From Saitoella complicata NRRL Y-17804 (lineage: Eukaryota; Ascomycota; Saitoellomycetes; Saitoellales; Saitoellaceae), in assembly GCF_001661265.1 (NCBI RefSeq), contig NW_017566995.1, positions 124,001 through 188,000 on the forward strand: a stretch of DNA of 64,000 nucleotides, in the 5' to 3' direction. Positions 10,407 through 20,200 of the stretch are shown here, piece by piece. Made by a program: the position numbers and the translations under genes. Below the pieces are notes generated by a model. The model saw only the letters and a program-made list of their open reading frames with translations, did not search any database and was not told the DNA's origin. Position 1 is the first letter of the stretch, and each line of letters begins with the position of its first letter.

Positions 10407-11750
10407 CTACTTCTTCCTGAAGAACGCCGTGATAGGCATCGACCCCTCCGCTTTCTTCTCCTCGTTCGCTTTCTGCTTCGCAGACGACCTCTTCGGTGTC
10501 ATTTTCGCTGAACTTGGTACGGGCGTCATCTCCGTCTTTATCTTCTTCGAAGTTGATGGTGGTTCGGGTGTGGATGAAACTCGCCGTTTCTTCGCGGGGG
10601 TAACTGGTAGTGGTAACGGGGCGTTATTTTCCGATAGGCCGTTATTGCTTTTCTCGCCCACTAGTATTTCCTCGTCCCTCTCCTGCTTAACCACCTCCCT
10701 CTTCATATGTTGGTCCTTGTCTGACGGTGGTGCTCCCTTAACCTCTTTCCCTACTTCCCCCCCCTTCCCAAAAAAACCCATCAAACTCCCCTTCGCCTCA
10801 TCCACCGGCTTAATAAGCTCCACCCCCTCATTCCCAACTTTCCCAACATCAGGCCGAACGGGGTACCACTCCAACCCCTCATCATTCGGTCTCAGCAGTG
10901 TTGCGAGTTCTTTGTCCCATGCACGTGTGGGGTCGAGCCACGATTCGATTTCGGAGGGGGGGAGGATAACGGGCATGCGGTCGTGGAGGAAGGAGAGGGA
11001 GGGGGAGGAGTGAGTTGTTATTATGGTGAAGGAGTGGATGTAGTCCTCTGAGCCTGTTGTCGTCGAGGCTTTCATCAGTATTCTCGTTCCCATTTATAGT
11101 GAGTGACGGGTTGCCTACGACATACCTTCATACCGCACCCGATCCCACAACCCCGCCATAGCAACCAACCCTCCATCTTTTCTCTTCATAAAATACGGCA
11201 CCTTCCCCATCTTCCCCTCCCCTTTCTTCAGCCACTCGAAATAACCGCGGCAAAACACCACACACCGTTTCCGATCTCGCATTGCGTGCCACATGCTGCG
11301 GTCGCTGGTTATGCTGTCGTCGCGTGCGTTGATGGTTTTGAGGCCTTGGGCGTAGTTTGGGGGTGATTTGGTCCAGAAGGGGATTAAGCCCCATTTTGCT
11401 GCTTCTAAAACGAGAGGAGGGGAGGAGGCTGTAGAGGAGGTGGAGGGATCGGAGGAGAGGGTGTCACCGTTTTGGGGTGATAACTGGCGGAGGATTGGTT
11501 GGTTCGTATTCGGGGCGAGGTTGTATCTGCTAGTAATATCAGATACCTTACGAGGAGGCCAGAGGTGTCGATGAATGCTGACCCTCTCCTGACTGTCTCT
11601 GGCCGTCTGAATTCGCGGGGAGGAAGGTTCATTCGTCGAAGCTCCTCTTGTAACTCCTCAGCGCCCTGTAAGAGGTTGGTCAGTACACCCTGCTCATAAG
11701 CACAGCTGTGAACAGCACCTTACCAATTCCAGAGCGAATCGACCACACAT
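10407..11750 (-). CDS. HMCES: SRAP-domain abasic-site shield (HMCES/YedK type) with C-terminal PIP-like box
   Basis: Covalently caps abasic sites in single-stranded DNA through its N-terminal Cys, shielding them at replication forks. Exons 11750-11724, 11665-11583, 11526-11126, 11053-10407 (385 residues). The first exon encodes MCGRFALEL, so Cys2 is exposed after Met removal. RGYNLAPN, KWGLIPFW, TINARDDS, RGYFEWL (catalytic Glu) and FLHDRMPVIL (catalytic His) follow in family order. The tail after residue about 230 is disordered, Lys-rich, and ends in SMPITAFFRKK, a PIP-box-like PCNA-binding end as in animal HMCES, with Ser for the usual Gln. Intron 2 uses an unusual GTCAGC donor, the only choice I found restoring RGYNLAPN. 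The 130-base gap to the divergent MGR3-like gene is a shared promoter. Confidence 0.9.
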
Positions 11751-11879
11751 GTTCTTGAAGGTTGTGTGAATGGTTTGTCGGTGCAGTGACGTCCTTGCCG
11801 CGAGAGTGCGTCGGGGTACTGTACATGTACCTTTTCGTTCGAAGTCGATCGAGGGACGACAAACACAACGCTCGACAAA

Positions 11880-13178
11880 ATGTTAGGAATGTCAACGAGA
11901 TCAATTGTTCGTCGAGCCCTTGCTACACGACCTATTCAGGGTGTCGCTGCCCGGCCATGTATTCGTTCATCCATCCCTCTCCTGCAATCACCGCAATCAA
12001 GAACGAACGCATCCTCAACAACCGATCCAAAGCCAGACCCAGCCGCCGAGCCAGAATCCCCCAAACCCAAACCGAAATCCAAGAAACCCAAACCAAATTT
12101 CCTCGTTACAACCGTCGCCCTCTTCTGCATCCTCTCCGGCTTAACAGCAACAGGCTACGCACTCTACGACCACTACTTCAACTTCCCCTACCCCTTCCCC
12201 GCCCCCATCGCCGAACAACTCCGGAAAGCGATTTATTGGCATAAACATGGTGATGATATTCCGAAAGCACTCGAGCATTATCGGAAAGCGTTGAGGATGA
12301 TTGATGAGCTTGCGGAGGGGGAGGAAGGGGAGGGGGCGGGGATGGATAAGGGGAGTGATGCGGTGACGGGGGTGAAGATACAGATTGCGGGGGTGTATGA
12401 GGAGATTGAACGACCTGAGCGGGCTCTGCAGATTTATACCACGGTTCTTTACGAGCTGCAAAAAGCCATCGCGGAACTTCCTTCGAAACCCTTGGGTGAG
12501 AAAGAAACCCCGGCGGATCGCGAAGCGGATCGCTTGAGAATGCAAAAACGCGCCGTCAGCGTCGCGCTCAAAACGGGACAAATCAGAGCCGACATGAGCG
12601 ACGACGACGAAGCAGAGAAAATCCTGACGTGGGCGGTCCAAACCATGCTCACCGAAACGAACAAGAACCCTACGCCCGGGATCTGGATGACGACGGAAGA
12701 AATGGGCGGGACGCTCGAATCCTTGGCGCACTTTTACTTGGAGAGGGGAAAAGCGGCATTGGCGACCCCCTTGTTCGTCGCGGCGTATAACATGAGCGAG
12801 AAGGAGCCTACGTGTCATAGCGTGGTACTTATGAACTCCATCTCTGGCTCAATCAGCGAACTCCCCGCCAAATCCCCCAAATCCATCGCGCTTCGCTCCC
12901 GTGACGCCCGCGCATGGTCTACCAATGCCATCGACCTCGCACAACGTCTTGATCCCAACAGCCTTGATCCGGAGTGTGCGGAGGGGTGTGCCGTCGCCGC
13001 ATTCAATTTGGGGATGATTGCGGAGATGGAGGGGGGGTTGGAGGGTGCGAGGAAGTGGTTTAGGGAGAGTTTGAGGAGGAGTAGGGAGGTTGGGTTTAAG
13101 GAGGGGGTTGTGCAGGGGATGCATGCGTTGGAGAGGGTTGTGGAGGGGAAGAAGGCAAAGCTTGATACGGTTGCTTGA
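11880..13178 (+). CDS. MGR3: Mitochondrial inner-membrane TPR protein, MGR3-like
   Basis: Intronless, 432 residues. In yeast, Mgr3 with Mgr1 is an adaptor feeding substrates to the i-AAA protease Yme1. An N-terminal Arg/Ser-rich leader (MSTRSIVRRALATRPIQ) suits mitochondrial import. A Pro/Lys-rich linker (KPKPKSKKPKP) leads to one membrane helix (residues about 73-93). PIAEQLRKAIYWHKHGDDIPKALEHYRKAL opens a TPR-like array that runs to the C terminus (KALEHYRKAL, ERALQIYTTVLYEL, AAFNLGMIAEMEGGLEGARK), as in Mgr3. The helix followed by TPRs in the intermembrane space is as expected. The assignment rests on architecture and the first TPR, not on a search. Confidence 0.75.
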   Translation: MLGMSTRSIVRRALATRPIQGVAARPCIRSSIPLLQSPQSRTNASSTTDPKPDPAAEPESPKPKPKSKKPKPNFLVTTVALFCILSGLTATGYALYDHYFNFPYPFPAPIAEQLRKAIYWHKHGDDIPKALEHYRKALRMIDELAEGEEGEGAGMDKGSDAVTGVKIQIAGVYEEIERPERALQIYTTVLYELQKAIAELPSKPLGEKETPADREADRLRMQKRAVSVALKTGQIRADMSDDDEAEKILTWAVQTMLTETNKNPTPGIWMTTEEMGGTLESLAHFYLERGKAALATPLFVAAYNMSEKEPTCHSVVLMNSISGSISELPAKSPKSIALRSRDARAWSTNAIDLAQRLDPNSLDPECAEGCAVAAFNLGMIAEMEGGLEGARKWFRESLRRSREVGFKEGVVQGMHALERVVEGKKAKLDTVA

Positions 13179-13207
13179 GCTCGTGAAGGAAGGGCTGGGC
13201 TCGGCGG

Positions 13208-13314
13208 TTGCAATTGGAGGAAGTGAGGTGGAAAAGAGCTGGTTTGGGTTTATAGACGAATATCAAATAACATATTCTATCTCAACTTGACTTGCACAGT
13301 CCTACTTGCAATTG
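13208..13314. promoter_or_regulatory. Two TTGCAATTG motif copies
   Basis: TTGCAATTG at 13208-13216 and 13306-13314, just after the MGR3-like stop codon; same orientation, 98 bases apart. Confidence 0.35.
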
Positions 13315-13386
13315 ACCAACCGACGTCGGCATTCAGTTCTCTCAATTGCCGATGGCCTTTGTTGATTGTGGCTTCCCGCTGCCAGC

Positions 13387-13392
13387 CACGTG
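13387..13392. promoter_or_regulatory. CACGTG E-box
   Basis: Single CACGTG about 430 bases before the ATG of the large orphan; bHLH/Cbf1-type site by sequence only. Confidence 0.3.
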
Positions 13393-13547
13393 CGCCCTTT
13401 GTCTCGAATAATCAAGGGAGCATTCCATGTTGAAGGAATTGCTTCAATTGTAAGAGTTAGCGACTTGTTCGTTTCCTTCGACTCTTCACTCTTCGCTTCC
13501 TGTCAGCTTATAGCAGGGGATCAAGTGGATCAATCGCGGCGTTACGG

Positions 13548-13556
13548 CAATTGCAA
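13548..13556. promoter_or_regulatory. TTGCAATTG motif copy
   Basis: CAATTGCAA (complement of the motif), about 270 bases before the orphan's ATG. Confidence 0.35.
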
Positions 13557-13741
13557 GGGTCAACCCAATTTCTCGGTGTGCCGCCTTGTGGCAGAGACTG
13601 AGTGCGGACGCTCGCCTGCCGCTCCAGACTTCTATAGCTATACGGGAGACGATTGGCCCTTGACATCGGATTGCCTTGGGTCGCGAGTTATATAGGCGAT
13701 CATCCGTCCGCGTGCGAGCACCTGGCAAGTATTCCATACGG

Positions 13742-13753
13742 CAATTGCAATTG
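13742..13753. promoter_or_regulatory. Double TTGCAATTG motif (CAATTGCAATTG)
   Basis: Twelve-base perfect palindrome containing the word on both strands, about 75 bases before the orphan's ATG at 13826. The best-formed copy in the window. Confidence 0.4.
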
Positions 13754-13825
13754 TGTAACGCTTCGAAAGGACGGACACTTGTACAGTCGAACTCAGCTGC
13801 TGCAGAAACCGATCACACATACACC

Positions 13826-16800
13826 ATGGACTCCACATCCACATCTACATCCGCTCTACGCAAACCCCGGCCCCTCGCAATCCGCCCCGGCTCCCGCCGC
13901 ACCCACTCCAAACGCGCCCCCAAACGCTCCTCCCCACCCTTCCTCCCCCCCTCCTACATCTCTCCACCCTCCGCCTCCGCAATCCTCTCCGCATCCTCCA
14001 TCGCGCGGAAAATCAGCCTGAGGTTTCCGTATGCGGAGGTCTGTGTCGGGGAAAAAGGGTTGAGGTTGGTTAACCTGTATTTGGATTATTTGTTGAGGCG
14101 GATATTGGGTGCGGCGGCTAAACACCAGGTGGAGACGGGAATTGGGGTGAGGGGGGTTACGGAGGGGCTTAAGATGGTTTTGCCGGACAGGGTTGCGAGG
14201 GAGGCATGTGCAGACGGAGAAGCAGAACTCAAAACCTACCTTGGCGCAAATATCGAAGATGACCTCACTCCCTCTCCTTCTCCTTCAACTGGAGATGTTG
14301 AGGACGTTTTCGACGTCCAGAAAGCGTGGGAGTACGCGCGGTTGAAGTGTATGATCTACTCCACCATCGGCGACGTAGAGGAGGAATACGTCAACTTCAT
14401 CCTCGGCCCCGAACACGCTCTTCCCCCCGCCAGCGAGCCAACGGGTCCGAACGACATCACCCCCGCCGCCGCGATCTTTTTGACTGCCGCACTCGAACTC
14501 GTCGGCGAGAACCTCCTACTCACCGCGATCCGCGCAGCCCGAAACCGCGTCCGTTCCGCGAATAACTTGCAATTCATGGGTGCAGAAGGCGGCGGTGTGC
14601 AATTTTTCATCGAGGAGCAGGATGTCGCCAAAGGCGCCACGAGCTCCGACGAGAAAGCAAAGCGACTCTGGGCTGATTTCGTGGAGGACTCGCATAACGC
14701 CATCCCGACCGTGACGAGCTCTGTGGTGAGGAAGGAGCCAGAGGTTGTACCTCTGAGGCCGGCGGGGTTGAGTCCGATTTTTGAGGAGGCGGGGACGTTT
14801 GAAGGGGTGGGTGTTGGCGTAGGTGTGGGTGCGTTGCCTAGTCCACCGATTTCTGCGCATTCGAGTGGGAGTCTGGGTCAGCAGAAACAGTTTGTGGGGC
14901 AGCAGACGCTTCAGGTTCCGGGGATTCAGTTGGCGCCGCCGACGCCGGGGAGTGAGGAAGGTCCTTTGACCCAAAGTCAGGGTCAACTCGCTGGCGGTCG
15001 TGGTACGGGTCTCGGATTCGATTTCGGTGGTTTCCGCGACGCGCTTGGTGGGTGCGAGGCCTCCGCAGGGGGGATGAGGGAAAGCGGTATGTTCGAACCC
15101 ATCCGGGATTCAATTTATCGCGGACCAGTGGAAGGAAGTGTCGATGCTGCATTCACCGAGATGGAGAATGACTTGAGGGGACAGCAGGCCGTTGTCACGG
15201 ATGAGCATATGGAGGAGGAAGTGTTTGTTAGTACGAGTAATGATTTGGTTGAAGGGGAGCCTGTGACGCCCGTGATGCAGACTGGTCCGTTCGTTCATCA
15301 ACACGATTCAGACTATGTTCCGTATCGGAAGAGCTCGATTGTGGTCTCGGATGCGGATTTGGAGAGCGAGGGCGAGAGGCTCCGACAGCATAGTTTTGCG
15401 AGTCTCGTGGGAAGTGATGAGAGGAGACCGAGTGCGATTGATAGTGAGATGACGGAGAGTGATGTGGAGGATGTACAGGTTTTCACGGCACACGTTGCGA
15501 GCATCGCGAAGGCGGAGGTTACACTCTCTCCCTCCGGTGCGAGGACTGTGAGTTCGCATCGGTCTAGTGATAATGATTTGCGGGAACATCATCGTGGGCA
15601 TGGGTTTGTTCAGGATTCGCCGACGATTGTTAGGACGATGAGTCGGAGTCGGGATACTGTTGACAGGCCTTTATCGCCGACGCTTTCTGAGCGCTCGTGG
15701 AAGAGTCCGACGAAGAGTATTAAGATGTTGCTGAAGCGTTCGCCTGAGCTTAACGGGGAGGAGTGGGGCGCGGACATGCGGAGATCTGGATCGAGTTCTA
15801 GTTTGGGGAGGAAGAGTGTGTTGGAGGTAGACGAAACACCCGAGCAAGCCGCGAAGAGGTTGGAGTTTGAGGCACTATTGGCTGCGGACGAGACGAAGAA
15901 GATTACGCTGAATATTGGGGAGTTGAAGAAGATTGAGACGCAGAAATTGTCGACGAGTCCGAGGCAGATCCCGAGGAGTCCGTTGGCTGTTGCGGAGGAG
16001 GATGATGATGATCCGTTTGTGGACTCGCTGAGGAAAGTACGGGCGGCGCCGACTGAGAATCTTGCCAAGTTTATTCGCAGTACTGGGCCGGACGGGGAGG
16101 TTATCAGCCATGAGGTTGTCGTGACATCACCGATCATCTCTTCGCCGGGTACGCCGAGATCTGTTCCGCTTATTGCGCCGCCTACGGTGGTTAATCCCAT
16201 CCCGTCGCCGGCATTGCAAAGTCTCAGTCCCAACCGTACTGCGCCGAAACGTTCGATTGCGGAGATTCGTGCCGCAGCTGGCCTCGCACCTCGTGAGCCA
16301 ACTGTGCAAAAGCGCGAGTTGACATATGACTTGGCCGACTTCCTGCGGAGCACCGATCCTACAAATCTCAAACCAGCGGATCTTGCAGGGCCGAGTAAGA
16401 CTAGTCCCGCTAAGAAGCAGGTCTCCTTCACGCATGATACCGCTACGTTGGCTAGTGCTAGCGCGGAGACGGATTCTTTGTCGAGTGTGCCTACGTTCGG
16501 GAGTAATAGCTTTTACCAGGCGAAGCGGATTTCGGAGGATGCGAAGACGACGAGCTCGTCCGTGGCGACGACACCTATTTTGGCGCAAAGTACTGGCAAT
16601 CCGAACTCGCCGTCGTTGAAGTCCACGAAGTCGATGTCCCAAAGTGTTCACGGTTCGCCGGCGTCGACCTCATCTAAGCGATTCGCGAACAAGTCAAGGA
16701 TGCCGCAGAATCGCAATATGGTTCCACGGGCGCCGACTAAGGACCTGGAGGAGGACGAGAATGATTCTGCGATGGACAGTGACGAAGAGTTATTTGGGGA

Positions 16801-17038
16801 GTATTCGAGGAAGCCAAGGAAGCTTGCCTCGAAAGATGAGAGTTTGGCTGACTTCTTGAAGGAGATGCCATTGCCCTCATCTTCGTCACGAGCCTTGCCG
16901 ACGCCGGTTGCAGAACCAGTGAAGAAGAGCAAGGGGCTGTTTGGGTCGAGAAGAGGAAAGAACGACTCTCCGAATAAGTCGAAGAGTCAGCCGCTCGTCT
17001 CACCCAGTGCAGAGGTGATGTTGGGGCGTTTCAAGTAA
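13826..17038 (+). CDS. Large disordered orphan protein with possible histone-fold-like N-terminal region
   Basis: About 1070 residues in one exon; I do not recognise the family. I start at ATG 13826 (MDSTSTSTS). The frame stays open to 13676, but the extension lies in a motif-rich promoter-like stretch. A folded, helix-rich part spans residues about 55-290. Within it, AAIFLTAALELVGENLL followed by a helix ending AARNR (residues about 213-241) looks like the central helix of histone H2A (VYLTAVLEYL...AARDN). The rest is low-complexity and Ser/Pro-rich. A short motif recurs three times: LAKFIRSTGP (about 745), LADFLRSTDP (about 835), LADFLKEMP (about 1007). A KKITLNIGELKKIETQKL segment (about 690) may be a coiled coil. 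Cell role unknown. Confidence 0.8.
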   Translation: MDSTSTSTSALRKPRPLAIRPGSRRTHSKRAPKRSSPPFLPPSYISPPSASAILSASSIARKISLRFPYAEVCVGEKGLRLVNLYLDYLLRRILGAAAKHQVETGIGVRGVTEGLKMVLPDRVAREACADGEAELKTYLGANIEDDLTPSPSPSTGDVEDVFDVQKAWEYARLKCMIYSTIGDVEEEYVNFILGPEHALPPASEPTGPNDITPAAAIFLTAALELVGENLLLTAIRAARNRVRSANNLQFMGAEGGGVQFFIEEQDVAKGATSSDEKAKRLWADFVEDSHNAIPTVTSSVVRKEPEVVPLRPAGLSPIFEEAGTFEGVGVGVGVGALPSPPISAHSSGSLGQQKQFVGQQTLQVPGIQLAPPTPGSEEGPLTQSQGQLAGGRGTGLGFDFGGFRDALGGCEASAGGMRESGMFEPIRDSIYRGPVEGSVDAAFTEMENDLRGQQAVVTDEHMEEEVFVSTSNDLVEGEPVTPVMQTGPFVHQHDSDYVPYRKSSIVVSDADLESEGERLRQHSFASLVGSDERRPSAIDSEMTESDVEDVQVFTAHVASIAKAEVTLSPSGARTVSSHRSSDNDLREHHRGHGFVQDSPTIVRTMSRSRDTVDRPLSPTLSERSWKSPTKSIKMLLKRSPELNGEEWGADMRRSGSSSSLGRKSVLEVDETPEQAAKRLEFEALLAADETKKITLNIGELKKIETQKLSTSPRQIPRSPLAVAEEDDDDPFVDSLRKVRAAPTENLAKFIRSTGPDGEVISHEVVVTSPIISSPGTPRSVPLIAPPTVVNPIPSPALQSLSPNRTAPKRSIAEIRAAAGLAPREPTVQKRELTYDLADFLRSTDPTNLKPADLAGPSKTSPAKKQVSFTHDTATLASASAETDSLSSVPTFGSNSFYQAKRISEDAKTTSSSVATTPILAQSTGNPNSPSLKSTKSMSQSVHGSPASTSSKRFANKSRMPQNRNMVPRAPTKDLEEDENDSAMDSDEELFGEYSRKPRKLASKDESLADFLKEMPLPSSSSRALPTPVAEPVKKSKGLFGSRRGKNDSPNKSKSQPLVSPSAEVMLGRFK

Positions 17039-17246
17039 TTGCCATGGGGGCTTCACGCTGGAAGTGAGGTTTTTTTGTTTTTTTTGGGAACGGGGAGTTT
17101 CTTTTCGAGATATCTTTCGCATAATCACATAATTGATGTATACGTCTTGTCTTTACATGAAGTTGTCTATCAGGAAGCATGACTCTGGAGAGGAATGTAA
17201 GGAAATATGATTGTCCTGCATTATGACTTCTCGAACTCAAGCAAGG

Positions 17247-20200
17247 TCAGACGTTTTCAGCAAGGTTAGACGTTTTCTCAGCAGTCTTTGACTCTTGCTC
17301 TTTCTTTAGGTCTGCCTCAATACTTCCGATGACACCCCTAATGTAAGCAGTCGCAAGCTTGACTTTCGCTGGGTCTTCTGTGCTTCTCCTCAAAAGCTCA
17401 CGCAACGCAAGAAGCTTGTCCAGGTGTTCTCTGTGGAATAGGGAACACCTCCGATTTCCACCAGTATGAGCCTTTCGACAGAGCTTGCACACTTCAAGCC
17501 ACTCAAATCGGAGAGGGCATTCTCGAAGGGCGTGCTTTCCAGAACATGCATTGCACGTGCGGAATGTTGCCCTATGCTGCTGGATGAACTGCGATTGCTG
17601 CAGGGCAACCTTCGTGGGCCCGGCTGGTATCACATGTGGCATTGGCATCATAGCAGCTCCAGCGTGCTGTGCTGGAATCGCAGGATGATTGGGTTTGCGA
17701 AAGCCCATCCTCTGTTGCATGATCTGGTACTGCTGCCATTCAACGCTGCCAACGACCTCGTGAGGTGCAAGAGGACGCATGCTGTAGCCAGGGTTTGTAT
17801 CATAGCGGCTAGTCCCATACCGGTACGCGAGTCCAGGCTGTGGGACCTGTTGGTGTGCCGGAAAAACTGACATGTGAACCGGGGTTGGCCCGGGCCCTGC
17901 TCTGGGTACGGGAACAGATGCGGGTACGGGTGCAAGTGCGGGTACGGGTGCAAGTGCGGGTGCAAATGCTCGTACAGGTGCTGGTGTGTGTGTTGGTATG
18001 TGTGCTGGTATGGGTGCCGGTGCCGGTGCCGGTGCTGGCGGCTTTCTCTCCCCGTGGGCCATAGGAGCCGTTTTGGCGGCAAACGGTAGACCCTGGGTAG
18101 CCCCTGAGGTGCGCTCGAGGAATTCCGATTTACTAGGTCCACTCTCACTCCGGTTTGTGAGCAAGTCCTTCAAGTTGTCGGGGTCAAGTTCCACTTCGTC
18201 ATCGCTAGGTTCGCTTTCCTCGGCTCCGTCGTTGACGTGGAAATCGCTATCCTCAGGGTCGAGTTTGCGTCTTGAAGATAGGTTATCCTCGTCATCCAGC
18301 ACACCATATTCCTGAGGCTTCTACGTAGAGGAATTAATGGTTGATAATCGGCAATCATATCATTACTTACCGTACGCTTCCTCTTCCCGCGTCCTAAGTC
18401 CGTCTTCTCTTGTGCTTTCAATGCAGCAGCGGTGTCTTGTCTTTCCTTGATAATATCGTCCCAGAATGACTGATCCTGAACCTCCGGCGTGTCCCGGCCA
18501 TCCGCGGTGTTGTCGTTTGCCCAAACTCTTGCAAAAGAAAATGACTGGCCAGCATCAGTTCCATTTTTCTCTTCACTGACATCCTCAACCCGGTTCCTGT
18601 CCAGTAGCTTCTCGATTGCAGCATCGTCATACACAATATCATTCTCGCCATCATCCTCGAAAAGAGATTTGGCACCGTATTGAAGTATAGTCTCCACATC
18701 AATTGTCTCTTCCTCGCTGTGATCCATGCGCTCGATGATCAGGTGATCGAGCACAAGTTTCTTTTTCCCGATCTGCAGAATCTTCTCTTCCGCAGTGTTC
18801 CTTGTCACCAACGAAAGCACGAGCACTTTCTTCTTTTGCCCAATACGATGGGCACGAGCGAGTGCTTGCATATCCTGATGCGGGTTGAAATCGGGATCAA
18901 AGATAATGATCGTATCGGCACTTGTCAGGTTGATTCCGACTCCTCCAGCTCGCGTCGACAAGATGAAGGAGAAAACATCAGAATCAGGCGCGCTGAACTC
19001 GTCAATAGCTGTTTGTCTTTCCAGGGAATCCGAGCTACCGTCAAGACGACGGAAGGAATAGCCCTTCTGTCGGAGCCAATCCTCGATGATGTCGAGCATA
19101 ATGACGAACTGAGAGAAGATGAGGACTCGGTGTCCTTTCTCCTTAAGTTTCGGCAGCATCACATCGAGAAGCTTAAGTTTTGCACTGGCTTCTGTGAGAT
19201 TACGAAGTTCAATCTCCGGACCCACTCCTTTCTCCTCGATATTGGGATCAAATAGGTACGGATGGTTGACAGTCTTCCTCAACTGCATCAGCATATTGGT
19301 CAATTTCCCTCGGTTCTTAACCTTTGTTGAGCCATTGCTCTGCCCTGCAATGATCTTGAGAAGTTCCGCATTCCTGGATAAGATTGACTTATACACTTGC
19401 TTCTGCAGTGAAGTCATACTGAGAGGAACGATTACTTCGAGCTTCGGCGGTAAGAATTTGAGCGCTTGTTCTTTCGTTCGTCGCAGGAAGTATGGCTTGA
19501 GCATTTCGTGAAGCCCCAATAGCTTCTCAGAATTCATCTCTTCATACTGGTCCTCTAGAGCCTGAGCCTTGATTTGTTTGGGATGCAGGAAGTGAAGGAG
19601 ATTGAACAGTTCCCGGATATTATTCTGAAGGGGTGTGCCCGTCAGCAACACTTTATGATGAGTCTTCACACCAAGGAGCATCTGATACAGCTGGGTTTCG
19701 TCACCCTTCAAACGCTGCCCTTCGTCCACTACCAAACACTCCCATTTGAAACGACGGAAAAACGATCCGTCTTCCAGGGGGGTTTGGTAACTGGTAATTA
19801 CCACATGGCACTTCAAGTTCTTTTCGGCATTGATCATCTCATACTCCTGCACCAGCTCGCGCTTCTCCTTATCTCCGTAGAAAGCACAAACTCTCAAACC
19901 TGGTGCCCACTTCTCAAACTCGCGCTTCCAATTTGGTACGGTCGAGTTCGGAGCAATGATCAGAAAAGGTCCTGCATCATATCGCTGATGCAACACGGCG
20001 AGGAATGAAACAATCTGAATTGTTTTACCGAGACCCATCTCGTCAGCGAGAATGGCAGGATGTTGTTCGACCCACTTGTAATACAGCCAATTCAACCCTT
20101 CCATCTGATGCGGCATCAGTTCACCGCCCTTGACAATTTCAGGTTGTTCCGTGATCTCCAGTGCCTTGAAGTCGGTCGACGGATCCGGTCGCATTTCCGT

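Larger units (their letters stand above)
13179..13825. other. Intergenic, rich in TTGCAATTG words
   Basis: About 650 bases between the MGR3-like gene and the large orphan. Four copies of TTGCAATTG or its complement lie here (13208, 13306, 13548, 13742) plus a CACGTG at 13387-13392. No coding frame with an ATG and family resemblance is seen. Confidence 0.55.

Noticed and set aside
13640-13760. Possible tRNA, because the translated upstream extension reads like text seen over tRNA genes (SVRVRAPG)
   Set aside because: No GGTTCGA-type B box and no cloverleaf pairing could be found on either strand.
15610-16431. 273-codon frame antisense to the large orphan
   Set aside because: Ser/Arg/Gly shadow of the + strand frame, no domain.
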